Of a stretch of 64,000 nt of DNA, positions 22,585 through 36,400 are shown one piece after another (position 1 is the first letter of the stretch; every line of letters begins with the position of its first letter). Both the position numbers and the translations under genes were made by a program. The notes under the pieces are model-generated. The model was not told where the DNA came from. It saw nothing but the letters and a program-made list of their open reading frames with translations, and did no database searches. Source of the stretch: Rallus limicola (taxonomy: Eukaryota > Chordata > Aves > Gruiformes > Rallidae); contig JAKCOZ010000039.1 of assembly GCA_022605955.1 (NCBI GenBank), forward strand, positions 1,736,001 through 1,800,000. The letters are read 5' to 3'.

Positions 22585-25362
22585 CCTCCTCATGTGTGTA
22601 TGTGCATGTGTCTGATAAGCCATTTGAACTTCATTGGGTACATTCATTAGGTTTTTTAGGTGAAAGTGTCACACTCCTAAAAGGAAAATGAATAGATTTT
22701 AGCATATCTAGACTATCTATTAAAATGGTATCAAAAGTTATAAATTCCAAAGCATAATGTTTGACAGTAAGCTGTCATAGAAACAATAGATTCATTACAA
22801 AAATGCTAGAAGTGCATATATCTCATTGACTGTTTATCATTAACTGCATGGGTTGCTGATAGGAAATGTCTAGCTATAATTTATATTTCTGATGACTCTC
22901 AAATCTATTATTCACCTTTCTCCAGTTTCTGGACAGAATAGAAATTGAACACGCAGAGCAGGATCTGGAGGGGAATTTTCTGTTGTTCCTCTTCTCTGTT
23001 TTATCATCCCTCCAGACTGAGCTGCCCCTCACATGTGATCAGACTTGCACTGCCCCAGTGTTTCTCAGAAAATAAGGTTTAAAAGTAAAAAGTAAAAAGG
23101 GAAGGTGAGAGCAGGGGAGAAGACATTTAACTACACATCCATTTCAAGTCTTGTGGCAATTTGACTCTAACAAATAAACGCGCTGTGGGTAAAATATTAA
23201 AGCTGCAGTCAGTTGTGGCACTGGGAAAATCTCTACTAAGGGTAACAGGAGTTTTAAGAATATAAAGACCCAAAAATCAGTCTTCAGGTAAATAAATAAA
23301 ATAAATCCATCAAATATTCAGTAAATCAAGAATCATTTGTGCCAAGGTAGGCATTCAGGAAATCTGATCTTGTAAACAATCACTGTGTCTGTAGAAACAC
23401 TACAACGGAATCAAGGCAAAAACTTGTATATGGATTTCTTCCAATCAACACTTAGAGTTTGAAATTCATATAATTGTGTACAAAACATTGTCTTTTTCTT
23501 TTTTTAAATCTTGTAGACGTTGGATCGATTACCAACCTGGTAATTTCAAAAGACTTCAGTGACTTTGCAAAAGGAAGGGTTTATTGTATCCCTTTTGAAA
23601 CTGGTATACAGGTTCATAAAGATGAGTTTTAGAAAGCTACTGGAGCAGTGGAGCTTGTTAACCCTCCTCCATGCAGCAGCATCTAAGCCCAAGCTCCGGA
23701 AGCAAGGGCTTGCTATGTAATTTCTCACGGCAGACTCTATTTCTCTTTTATTGACTGCACAGACTGCATTTCTTCCTTTTACAGCACTTCCACAAACGTT
23801 AGAAAGAGGACAGGCAGTAATAGCAGAGCTTAGAAGAATATTTTTCATGTGAATACCAGGTTCTGATGTAGCAAGAGAAACATGCATTCTCTGATTTTTC
23901 CAGAGGGAGAAAGGAAAACAATTCTTCTCACTTCAGACCCCGATGTAATTTGATCCAACAATTAAACCTGAAAGAAAACATAGAATTTTCATTACAAAAT
24001 CAACATTCAATAATGTGTTTTTATACAAGAAGAGGTTTGTAACAATTCATGTAAAAGCAATATGTGATGAATTGTTAGCAGGTATCTACTGTAACACCTG
24101 CCCTTGTTCTCTGAAGGGCTAGGTCAGAGCAGTTCTGCCTACGTACAAGATTTCAGATGCATTTTTGCAGTCTGTAAATAAAAATCCTGATGTTTTTAAA
24201 TTCTTTTTAAAGAAATTATAATTTATATAAATATATCCTGGCATATATAACTCAGACTACTGGATTATACTTTGGAGAAAGTCAAGTGAGTCTAGAACGG
24301 AAGTTTACACACATATACTCATTTCCAGAAAAAAAATCTATGCAACAGACCATCTCTTCTCCCTTCGATAATATGATATTATCAAATCTAACAAAAGATT
24401 TGATGTAACTGAGGAATTTTTTGTTATGAAGTCTCTAAAATCAGTCACTTTATTATATCTAATACTGTCATCAAAAGGGAATTTTTGTAACACAGCATAT
24501 TATCCTGAAAATCTTCCACCTTTCCATAACTAGAATAATAAGTGAAACATTCACTCATAGCAGTAGCTTTACTGTGATCTGATGGATGTGAAGGAGGGAT
24601 CAGGTGGATAAGCAAGACATGTTATACAACTGAAATGCCCAAGTAATGAAGACGCAAATGTTAAATTACACTATAACTGCCTAAACCAAAGCTATTTTCT
24701 TTACAATATAAGAAAGGTTTAAGTGAATGTCAAATGTGAAAATAACCAGGCAGGAATATTATTATTCAAAAATTGTGTGATAGCAGATTAAATCACATAC
24801 TATAGTTAAGAGGAAATTCATCCTCAGCAGGTTGTGTCCAGGTTGCCATGGCTAACATTAAAGGTCTGAAAGATGTGTTACATCTGGAGCTGAGATGTAT
24901 AAAGGCAATAGAAGTATTTTCCTGTCTCCTGTAACTTACGGGCATTTGAAAAACAAGCCTATTATTTCTACTTCCAGAACACTGTGATTATATAATTTCT
25001 GCTGCTGTTTGCATCACACCCATGGGATTTCAGTCAAAGGCCCACACACAAAGGTAGATTGTCCACAGACTTGAGGTAGGACTTTATGCAGCATGACATA
25101 CCAGTGCATGATAAACACAAACAGGGAAAGGAAAATAAGATATTTTTTTTGTGGATAAATATATTAGAGGATATTGTCTATATGAAAAGAGAATGATTCA
25201 AATTAGAAATAGACATGAGAGAAATTGGGGTGAAGAAGGATGGAAAGAGAAGGGAAAAGGCGCAGCAGAAAACAATGAAAAGACCTCAGATGGATGCATA
25301 GGTAATTCCCGATCGAAAAACAAAAAAATTGTCCGTGTCAAAGGAAGATGAAAGTGTCCTAC

Positions 25363-25495
25363 CTTTGACAAAGATTGCTGCAGACCAGAGCAGAAGCTCT
25401 TCAGGAGCAGAAAAAGATAGCAGTGCTTTGACCTGGCACTCCAAGAACTGCCCCAGATTGGGCAGAAATTTTTTAAGTGAGGCACTTTTACCTTT
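25363..25495 (-). other. exon-like segment, unknown
   Basis: On the minus strand a 133-base interval begins after ATCAG and ends AAAG before gtagga, a good donor. One frame is open for 44 codons plus one base. It includes LKKFLPNLGQFLECQVKALL and PEELLLWSAAIFVKG, which would form amphipathic helices. The acceptor has a poor pyrimidine tract, and an in-frame TAG lies just upstream. No family is recognised, and the peptide impression may be chance. Confidence 0.15.
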
Positions 25496-26798
25496 CTGAT
25501 TATTCTATCAGCCTGTCAAGATCATCTCCTAACTTCCTAGGGAGTCTTGGCCAGGTGAGACCCTACCAGAAGCATTAACCTCCCTCACTTGTTCAGTATC
25601 CTCGCTTGGTCCAAGGAAAAGCACAGCTCAGGTTTATTTCTGCTTCTCTCTGCCTTGTGTATATGTCACTTGCCTATTTATTTCACACCACCATAGAGGA
25701 TAAGGGATCGGTCTTTTTCTTTCTCATAAAATATTTTGAAAAGTAGGGATTTCATTCAGATAGAAAAAGAAAACAGTTTTGAAAACCGTGACATTTTTCA
25801 TAAAACAGTATGCAGGGAATTTTTGTCAGCCCGGAGCCTCAGTGCTGGAGAGAAAAGTGGTGTTTATCAGTGTTGTTGGGAAAAAATAAGATGGCTTCAG
25901 GTGCAAGGCAGAATTGGGTATCATTCCTAGAAGCCTGGCTTGAGTTTCATCTTGGGTAATTGGACATTTTCTGAAAAGAAATTTTTTTCTTTTCATCAGA
26001 GCAGATCCTATTACAATGACACTCAGGGAAAGAAAAAAAAAAAAAAGTCTGTCCTGGTCACTGTGTTTTGCCGGACTAATCATTACAAATCACCACCGTC
26101 CCTATATCCAATAGACTATCCAGTCTGCTTCTGAGTACGTGCCACAGAGCCCCGTGCAATGCCATAGTAAATTCACCTCCTCCACAAAACACAGTTTTCC
26201 TCTCTAACCTGCAGGGAAATAGCAGAATTGCCAGACAATCAAAATACAGGTTTTTGAAAAGGTCAAAGGATTCCAGCAAAATATTATACTTCATGTAGTG
26301 TACAAACCACGAAAATGTTGATATTTCATTATTGAGGGGGAAAAAATTGTAACAAAAACAAAATCTGACAACTTTTTTTTTTCCCCCCTATATTTGGGAC
26401 AAAGACTGTTGCAAAAATAGAAATAGGCAGACGGTTAACATCATCTGAATATTGGGTTTGGGGTTTTTTTGTTTGTAGTCATTCTGTCTTATGTAAAAGC
26501 CTTTAAACAACCTGACTCTTTTGTTATCTGGCAGAACTTACCCTTTGTTCCACAGCAGGGCTACATTACAGAGCAAACACACAGGAAAAAAAATGCAACT
26601 TACTGTCCCAGATCCCATTCAAGCACAAATGAACCCAATTAATTAACTTTTTTTAAATGATTATTTTAATCTCCTTCATATTACTTGGGCGCGAAGTCTA
26701 CTAGGATAACTAATTCCCACATAGTTCTTGCCATAGCAGTAATGCACTCTGCAAGGCATCGAGCTTGTTAATCAGAAGAGCTTTCAGAGCCTCCTTAG

Positions 26799-26824
26799 TT
26801 CTAACAGTTTTATTACAGGTAAGT
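26799..26824 (+). promoter_or_regulatory. recursive-splice-like (ratchet) site
   Basis: A branch-point consensus TTCTAAC (26799-26805) is followed by TTTTATTACAG and immediately by GTAAGT, so an acceptor AG (26817-26818) directly abuts a donor GT (26819-26820). This is the arrangement described for recursive splice sites in very long introns. The branch-to-AG distance of about 13 bases is shorter than usual and the pyrimidine tract is short. It would only matter if the window lies inside a plus-strand long intron, which I cannot establish. Confidence 0.25.
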
Positions 26825-27561
26825 AAGCATCCTAAACTGCATAAGTTCAGGAGCTGCAGTAACTTAAATAGCCTATCTGAAGAGGGAGAAAATTGAATGC
26901 ACGATTCTCAGCAGCTTTGTCTCGATGGGGAGAATTAAATCATTCTTCAAGTATTACCATGTGGCAGAAGAAACCATTACTTAGGACCAACTATCGAATG
27001 TCTAATTGTAGCACTGAATTGAATAATTTGGAATGATAGGTATCTACAGCCAAATTGTAAAGCAATAAATAATAAAATTACACATACTATATGTGATTGC
27101 TCATTGAATCAGATTGCTGGTCATAATAAAAGCCAAAAGTAACAATCAGCCTCATTACTTCACAAAAGAGGAAATGTTATTAACTATTTCTAACTGCCGT
27201 TATCAACATACATTATGAAAGCAATATGGTGAATTTGCTTTATTAAACTGGACCTAACCTTAACCTTATTCCTTTCTTATTCCTAAGGGTGGGCGCTTTT
27301 TTTTCATACTTTAAAGACCGCTTCATCACTACATTTATTGTGCATGTAATTCTTTGGTCTCTCACAATACTGTCTGTTTTCTCTCAGAAAACAAGCTGCA
27401 AAGCACACCGAAAAGGAAGGAGTAAAGGCATTGGGAAAGACGAGTGTCACTTGAGGTCAGGGAAGGTGCTCTCAATTTGTTCTGGTAGATGAGACTGCAT
27501 CTCTCCAGTGAGATTTCCCCCAGGGACTTGAATGAGCTACAGATATTCAACTGGTATTTGT

Positions 27562-27617
27562 AATATATATATGTGTCTCTCTATATATAACTATATATAT
27601 GTGTGTGTATACACATA
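27562..27617 (+). repeat. TA/TG dinucleotide microsatellite
   Basis: Interleaved TA, TG and CT dinucleotide runs, with imperfect palindromic 'actatatata' steps similar to those near 18.19 kb. Confidence 0.8.
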
Positions 27618-30600
27618 AGGAACTCAAATTCTGCCTCAGTTTGAGGGTCATCCTTCATTTGTGTTAGGATTGAAAATGCCCAATTCCAATGCCACATAAA
27701 ATAAATAGACTAGAGATATAGTTCTCACTTTGCAGCATGTGCAAATGGAATGCAAGTTTATTTAAGACTTTCCAGTACAGCAGCAGGGTAACTTGTAAGA
27801 GGATAATTTTGCATTTTGCTGTCTGAGGAATTTTTCTGTATAATTGTTAGTATGTGTGGCAACTGACATTCCAGGCACTGCGAGTCTATTTCTTTCCACT
27901 GTTACAAGCAATGTCAGAGAAGGTTCATATGTACCTTTTCCTGTTCTCACTGCATTATTTATCAAATGAATATGAAATCAAAATGTTGATGCATAGAACA
28001 ATATGTTAAACACTCTAATGTGCAGTGCCAGATTAACCTTGCCAACCTTCCATCATGGGTCAAAGTTCAGTTTCCTACTGTTTTAACCAGCATTTACCAG
28101 TCTTTATTGCCCTATTCTAATTTTTAAGTTTTCCCATCTATTTCTTTTTTTCCTACCCTTCAGGTTCAACCAGAAAAAAAAACAAACTATCCATATAAGC
28201 CCTTGGTTGTACATTTTATTTTATAGCTGGTGACAGCCATACCCAAGAGATTTTGCACATAGGCCCTTACTCCCCACAAACTTAGAGGCAGGTTGAATCT
28301 ATAATTTACTTCTAACCTTGCCTGAATACTGTTTTTAATGAAGTGCTTTCTCTAACTCCCTAATATTTACCTATTTCTTGACATCTCATATCTACTACTG
28401 ACTTGGTTTCACATTCAGGTTACTTTCTGAGCAGGTCAGCACCAATTACCTGTCAGGACTAAGATGACAAGGTTACAAGGACTTAATGGACACCTTAACT
28501 GAACAAATCATATTCTCACTACATTAAGCATACCCTACTACCAGGCTTTTCAAAGTAGTCTAAGGACATTAGGTGCTCATATCACACAGGTTTAAAAACC
28601 TATCCTAATCTTGAAGCATGAGTTCAGCAACCTTGATTTCTCTACTCATTGTGCAATTCCTCTTTCCCACCTGACTCTGCTTTACTGATTCCTTTCACTA
28701 TCAATGTGAAAATTCATGAGGGCCGGGGCCCCACTGTTACAGGTCTTGAGGGGGAATAGAAAAAGGTATCACTGATTCAAATACTACTTTCCAGATAGTA
28801 GCTGTATTCAAAGGCCCACAAGAGGTCAAGGAACGCAAAATGGTTGGTCATCAATATAGGCAATGATTTCAGATGATTTGCCTAACAATATTATGTGTTT
28901 TGGAGGCTTTAAGGGAAATGAAGGAGGAAAAATATACTCACTATAAGTTTCTCTGCAAAATTCCCATTCCCTACAGTACCTGTTAGTTTTTAGCCCAAAG
29001 TTACCTTCTCCAAATAAAAAGTTATAAAATCTCCTGTGTATAGGCTTTCCCTAATAGCAGATTCTTTTTTTGCATTCTATCCAAATAGAGAATGAATCGG
29101 TTACCCCCATCATGTAGTTTTTACATTTAGCTCACAGAGCTAAATTTGGTTTGTCTGGTTTTGGCCCTTACTGTGCTAATGCAAATAAGCTTTCATTTTC
29201 TCCATACTGCTTGGACAACTCACACCAAAGGCTACCTGATACCATGTCACTGACACTCAGAAAATACTGAGAAGTTCAGATAATACTGGTGTTATCTTCA
29301 CTAGGCGAAACTACTTTGCTTTAGGTCCTAGGCCTCAGCGAGATCTAATTATTATTGGCATAAATTTTGCCTGTGAATTCCCAAGATGCATGTCATTTAA
29401 AATTGCCAGTGCCACAAAAAGGCACTGACAAAAAGGAAATTAGGATAAACCAATTAAAACTGAATGTTAGATTGCAAAATATTTGGGAGAAGGAACAAAG
29501 AAAGCTTTGATCATGCATTGCTTTGATAGGAACCTAAGGACATATCTGGGCTCAGCTTGGACACATTAGCACTACGCCACTGGCTTTTATGGAGTTATGT
29601 TCATTGACACCAGTTGAGAAGCTGTTACTACATACTTCCTAACCCAAATTTTAGGTATATTTGCATTTTAGATGCTTTTAAACGTGCTGCTGCCTGTGTA
29701 TGCTAAAGGCAGTCTTTTCATCTTCCGACTACAGATAAAAGCAAACAAATACAGAAAAAAAAATAGCTACATACAAATGGCCTTAAAAAAACATGGACAG
29801 AAAAATCTGAAGCAAATTCATCGCACTACCAAGGTTTCAAAATAATTCATTAAACAGCTACCACTTGTCCTGTCACTGACTATCAGTCTAGAAATGGATA
29901 ATGTTCTAAATGTGTCTGCTTTCATCACATACTCTCCCGCTATCACGGTTGGTAACATTAGCTATGCACAGGAAGCATTTTGCAGTCTCTCATAGCTATC
30001 TTATCAATACCACCACAAAACTAAGGAAATAGATGGGGAAAAAATAATCACAACAGTCTACGGTTATAGTTGAAAGCATAATGCTTCTGTCTAGCAGACA
30101 AAAATGCTTGCCCTATAATCCTACATGACTGTGGAAAACAGAACTTTAATAATCAGGTTGAGACTTGCCATTTAAGTTTACAGCAGAAAGTCTGTCATAT
30201 TTGTTGTTAACATTCTGAATAATCCTTAAAACCAGTAATCTGTTTATCATTTATCTTTTAATATAGCATTATTATTTCAGGAAAGCATGCAATGAGGCTG
30301 AAATGGCCTTATTCCAACAACAACAACAAAATCAATCCCTTTCGACAAATTTGATATAGGCAGGCTGTGTACTATTTGAAAAAGTTCACTGAACCATGAA
30401 GACTGGCATTTGCACCATAAAATTCAAGCTTTATTTGATGAAGTTATTGAACATTGCATTTACCTCAACTAAGGTTTAAAGCAATCATACATATTTTTAC
30501 TGTCCTCTCAAGAAGGAGACTTTGAATATGAAGCAAATCAGATTGCAACTTCTGGGAATTTCAAAGGGATCTGAGGAGGGACACAGAAAAGACACATGGC

Positions 30601-30987
30601 GTTTAATGAAAAATATCTTTTCAGTTCAACTATGATACTAGAGGCTCAGCACACAATAAAAAATAAAGGAGGATAAAAAAGATAAAAACATAGTGCAATA
30701 ATAACATGAAAGAATTTTGTTCTCTAGCTTTCTGATTAAAAGTGTATTTTCATGTCAACTTTAGGAGACATTATGTACAAAGCCTGTTTGTAGCAGAATC
30801 TGTTTTAATTTGTCAAAGGTTTACATTGTATAACTCGATCTCATTAATTGCAAAAATTGCCTTCTCTATTGTTTAACTCTACTCTTGAAAGGCAAACAAT
30901 GTGAATTCAGCTCCTGCAGTACCACCAGTCTGGTAAGTTGTTTTCTTTAAACCAAGTCCTGGCCATCACAACTTAGTGATAACTAAC

Positions 30988-31133
30988 CTAAATGGGAGGT
31001 TGCTTGAGTTCAATGTTGTTATTATTGGTAGTGCCAGTCAAAATATCAGAGGCATCAATTTGGGGATCAAATTCAGAGAATCTCAGGAGACGCTGCTTCC
31101 TCATGTGGCCACTTGACATTGACACCAACCTGA
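30988..31133 (-). other. possible terminal exon-like segment
   Basis: On the minus strand CTTACCTGCTCTCTCAG is a fair acceptor. The frame that follows is open for 47 codons to a TAG at 30988-30990; it includes MRKQRLLRFSEFDPQIDASD and ends ELKQPPI. The same bases on the plus strand give a strong donor, GAGCAG before GTAAGT at 31146, so the signal could belong to either strand or neither. No AATAAA is evident close downstream on the minus strand. I do not recognise the peptide. Confidence 0.15.
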
Positions 31134-33380
31134 CTGAGAGAGCAGGTAAGTGGTTTAGAGATGTTATTCCCCTGCATCAAGCAGAGTGTCATATAAAAGA
31201 CTTGTCTCTCAGATGGTTACAAATAAGCTTATATTAATTGAGTCTTGCATAGGTTTAAATTCAACACAGTGTATCAGGGCACAACAAGGTCAATGTGCCT
31301 TCCAACACCCTACTCAACAGCAAATTAGGCATATTTAGAGAGAACATGCCTAACGCTCTCCGACAGCACTGAACAAACATCACCAGTTCTGTGGCAACCT
31401 TTGTCAATAATCTGGTCATTTTAGCAATCATGCAGAAGCCTAGTTTTAATTTGCTGCTCAGGAAGAGATGATTCTGAGTCACCCCTTCCTTCTAACTTCT
31501 ACAGTATTTTCCTAATCACGGAGTGACACAGCAGGCTGAGAAGGTTTGGGATCACTTGTCTTCCCCCTTGCCCACAACAACCCGCTATGATCCTAAGAAG
31601 AATTACTGAGATCTAAGTGGAGTAAAGCTTAGGAGGAGAGTGAAACTCTAGTAGAAACACTAGATAAGAGCTCCTTGTGTCCATTTCCTCTAATATGAAA
31701 TACTACATAAAATACTGGATTTTTTCATCAGACTTCACAACTCAAAACACTGTAGTAGGCATTCAAGTGCTAGCAAGGTCCCCTCAGTTAATAGTTGGGC
31801 CTCTGGGAATTATCACAGTATAACAGCAGTTAAAATTCATTATACAGCAATGCATTTTAGTTTTAAGTGTGACAGAAGATCTTTTGAGGTGATTTTTATG
31901 AACAGAAAAGATAAGGAACAAGTGATTAATTTGATCATTTAGTAGTCCTCAAATTTGAATTTCAAACAGTTCACTAGAAGTCATTGTATTCCTAAAAAGG
32001 CTTTCCCAATCTGTTTCCCTGGTACAGACACCAGCAGGCACACAGAAAAATAAGCTCTTACTCATTTTGTCCACTCTGCTGAGAGAAAGAGGACTGAGTC
32101 AGAGTGTCCACCCTATTGTCCATGCTAATTAGTTTAGTCACTCCTCGGTATTACACCACAACACCTAACTTCAAGGGGAATTTTCTACTAAGAGATTAGT
32201 CTTAAGCAGTGTCGACAGAAACTGGTCAATTACACATGACATCTGGGCCAGACCCTCTTTTTTGCCTGTTGATGTACCCAAGAGGTACCCACCAATGATT
32301 CTGAGACCAGGGTCCTGTGTCCCAAGTAGTATAGTGATGGGAACGTTCCAGCTGAGAGAGGGAGCATGAATGAGCAGGCTCCAGAGAACTAACAAGAATG
32401 AATTAGGTGGCAGAAGGAGGTTCAATACAAAAATCAGTAAGTAAATAAATGGAGCTGCCTGGAAACAAAGCTGTACATTTGATGACCTACATTATAAAGC
32501 ATTGGACCTGTATCACACTCTCCCCCAGATCCAATACATTGAATAAAGTGTTCCTTCTAGCTCTGATCATTGAATAATCAGCTGACAGAAACAAGGAATG
32601 CCAAAACAACTCATGACCACATATACTCTAAGACCCCAAGCTAATTTTCTATCTTGAAAGCTTGCAGAATACAGTGATGACCCTAAAAAAAAAGGAAAAA
32701 AGTTTGTTTTCTCACTGCAGCCAGTTGGAGAAACAGTGCTTTGATGTTTCTGTCCCACCATGAATTTCAAGGATATGGATAATTTACAACCTTGATTAAC
32801 AATCTCAGAGCTGCAATAGCTCATCCTCTTCACATCCCATCCTTTTTATTGAATGTGCTTAAGTATTCATGAACACATGATGGTAATCTTGTTAACACTA
32901 TGAAAAGCAATGACATCCTCATTATAAACTGCTTGAAAATGCTCATGATCCTTTCACCAGAATGAGCTTTGTACAATTAGAAGCCTGAAAAAGTCACAGG
33001 TGCACAACACACAAGGTGATAAAATTGTAATTGCGAGATACAATGGCATCGTAATGTCCAGGACAGTAGATTTTGCAGCTACAGACAGAGGGCAGGATGC
33101 ACTAGTGCTCCTCGTAATACTAATTTCTTTCAGGTGCCATGCAACTGCATCTTGCTCACACATTCAGGGTGAAAACAATCACAGATTTAGAGGCAGGTAG
33201 GCACTTCCACACAAATCTGGTAGATGGGGGATATTTAAGGCTCTTTGCATGTCTCACTAGGGTGAGAAAAATTTTGCTCCCCAGGATCAAAACTGACCTT
33301 GGGATGTCTGACCACGATCTCTCTTGGATTCTCCAGAGATATCTCATACCATTTACATTCTTTTTTATGTTTTATTATAG

Positions 33381-33409
33381 GCTGACAGTTTGCTATGGAA
33401 ATGGTTGCG
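33381..33409 (+). other. microexon-like segment
   Basis: A strong acceptor (ttttttatgttttattatag ending at 33380) is followed after 29 bases by gtaagg. Two of the three frames are open. The interval is short enough that coding potential cannot be judged. Confidence 0.12.
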
Positions 33410-36400
33410 GTAAGGTTTTTTTTGTTATAGAAATGGCTCTTTGGTTATGGTCAACAGAAGGTTCAAGTGTAGTTGAGATCCTCTCAGTCCTTCTGCATAT
33501 CATTTGTATAGCTAGTTCTGGAGTTATAGCATATTTTCCTTTCTTTCTCCTTCCTTTCATTTTCCTGCCTTCATGGATCAGATCTTTGTATTGCTGGATA
33601 CTGAGAGGTAGGAAAGCCTGAAGAAGTCTATTAAAATCTGCCACGTTCCCTGTGCCTACAGCTCAAGACAACCAGAGGCTGACCCTTAAATACACACCCG
33701 TGTGCTGTTGCATGCATGTACACCGATGCACAGGAAGGCAGACACAGCAGGCAGGGAGTAGATTTGAAGAAACTGAACCCAGAGAAAGTGGTTGGTTTGA
33801 CATTTTGTGATGCAAGCGAGGCTCTGAGATCTGAATCCCATTTATCATTTTGGCCTTTCAAGAACTGATAGGGAAGGAGAGAATTTCAGCTACAGTTCAG
33901 CATTTCCACTTAGCCAGCTAATCAAGCCACCGTTAAGTGGGATAAGTGGCAATGAAGGAAGAAAAGGTGCAGCAGATGTGTCACACTCAGCCTGGAAGAG
34001 TCATATTTGACTTAAATACCTTCACTGCCCTGATTTGAAAAGAGACAGTTAGCAAAAGATTTCATTTACCTCACCGGAGACTTTCTGTTTAACAGTCTCT
34101 GCAGGCAAACCAAATGAGACAGAGTAATATTTAAAAAATCGGTCTTTTAGAAGACTGGATCTGCTTCCTTGCTGTCAAAGAAACCTGCATAAACATAAAC
34201 ACTTCTGGGAAAAGGTGGGGACATGGCAAATGCTTCTGCAAACATGTTGCATACGGCATGTTTTTGGCATTTAGCCTGTCCTAACGTACATAAGTACATA
34301 AAGCAGTGCAGAATTTAACCCAGCACTTCCAGCAACATGAGCATATTTTGCATTCAGGAAAGCCTCTAAGTGCATGTTTAAGATTACGTGTGGGATTTGT
34401 CACCCTTCCTCAGCCTGGAAGTCACTTCTAGAAACATTTGGGTGCATCTCTGCTAATATAATCCACTGGCGCCAGGCATATTTTTCTTCCTGTGAGTGAA
34501 CTATTCATATCCCCAAAAAGCAATTTCATCCATTCCAAAACAATTTACGAATTCAATGTTAATTTGACAAATAGTTTCAGCTGGGAAAGCTTTCTCAAAC
34601 TTAGACTGGCATAAAAAACATACCTGAAAGAACACCATTTTTCCTCTACTTGTCACAAACCCAGATAGAGAAAATGTAGAGTTTCTCCTAAAATGGACTC
34701 AAACCCCCAGCTTCTACCTCTAAAGAAAGGTTCCTAAACACCACAGAGTAAATTATCTAAAATTATGGGCTTGATATCTCTTCTTGATACTGTTCAGCTT
34801 TGCATAAACCTCTTATGAAATTCCCTGGAACAGGGGCTGGAAGCCAGGTGTCAGATCTTTTGCTGGCTCAAAGATGCTGCCGAGTGGTCTGCTGCAAACT
34901 GACATCCAAAGAAGGAAATTAAAAAAGAAGAATGAATGCTTCAGTGTACCACTATCCTTGTTCCTAAAATTGGCCTTCCTAGATATGTAGATGTTTCACG
35001 CCTTCTGTCAGGACCATCTCCAAATAACGTAATTGAATTCTGTTATCTCTTTTGTTTCTCACATCTGTCTTATTTAGTTAATTATTTATATTCTTTTTAT
35101 CCAAGCTGGTAAGCTTGGATCCTAAAGCAAACTCTGCTGTCACTGACCTTTGAGATGGTGGTCCATTTAATCAAACAGAACTAAACAAAAAGTAGAAATC
35201 TGGAATAAGACCAGTAGTTTGCCAATGTAGTAACAGGCCAAAAGATAATTGAGTGAAGTTATTATTAGCCATTAAATGGCTGCCTACTTCACTCCTGAGG
35301 TACCTGTCTTAATGGTCACTAATTGATTAAGACACCTAAGGTCTTTCCAGAAGGATCATCTGGATTTACCAACCTTAGATGTTAAATACTGATACAGAGT
35401 GAATCCATAATGAAAAAAAGAAAATATTTTGAGCATGGAGTTGAAATGCTATGCTTAAAGATTACATCAAGCCACAAAGGAGAGAATTTGCATTTAACAG
35501 GTCTCCAAAAACAGCAGATATTAATGTATTTATTTGAGTTTTAAAATGAAGTTTTTTAGTGAGTTGTTCTGTTGATTGGGTTTGGGGTGTGAGGGTTTTT
35601 ATTCAAAAATTTTTACTTCACCTGGAAGAACTCAGGCTCCTGGAGAAAATGAGTTGGAGACATAAAATTGTCTCTCTGACAAGTAGTAGAGAGGGAAATA
35701 TTTCCTCTGAGCTAATTCAGGGTCACATTACACCAAGCACCCACAGCAGCTGCTATGGAGAACACCCCCTATTAATGGGAGGTGCCATGTCCAGAGCAGA
35801 ACTGTTCCTAATCACAGGTCAGCATCAGCCCTAAGATCTTTTGTGGCAGCCACACCTCATTTCAGGCTGAAAGTAGGATTGCTCAGGATGATTCATTCAC
35901 TGAAAGTCTGTTAAAAAGAAATGGTGGGTTTATAAATTTGCCTATCCACTGATTTTTGTCTCCTGCTCTTTAAATCAAGCATCTTTTTCTATGCAAATTT
36001 GGAGTCAAAGGCATGATGCATTTCAGATGTAATAAAGCCAGCAGGCCCAGGCTCAAGAAGTTTCTCAGGTAAAGAAACCAAATCTGCTTATACAAAGAAA
36101 AAAGTCTCATCCCGCCCTGTCAGAGTAATATGTTCTTCAAGGCCTGACCATTATGCATTCCATTTATACCACTTCTTTAATCAAAGCTGAACCTGGTGAA
36201 TTGCAAATAAGAACGAAAACATTAAATGTGAAAGGCCAACTCGCTCATCTATATTTTTTGTCAAAATGACAGTTTTAAAATTACATAGGTAAAATACTTC
36301 ACTAAATAGGGTTATAAATGTGTAATTCATCATGGCAGAACATTTTTATGCGTTTTAAAACTACTCTTTTATTTTAAGAGGTGAGGATGCAAAATGGTAG

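Noticed and set aside
25829..26060. Minus-strand open segment that looked like part of an ASH/Hydin-type ciliary protein
   Set aside because: There is no GT donor anywhere between the acceptor and the in-frame stop, so it cannot be an internal exon; the resemblance was by eye only.
33139..33621. 160-codon plus-strand frame
   Set aside because: The hydrophobic, T-rich composition resembles no membrane family I know, it has no start context, and the opposite strand is equally open.
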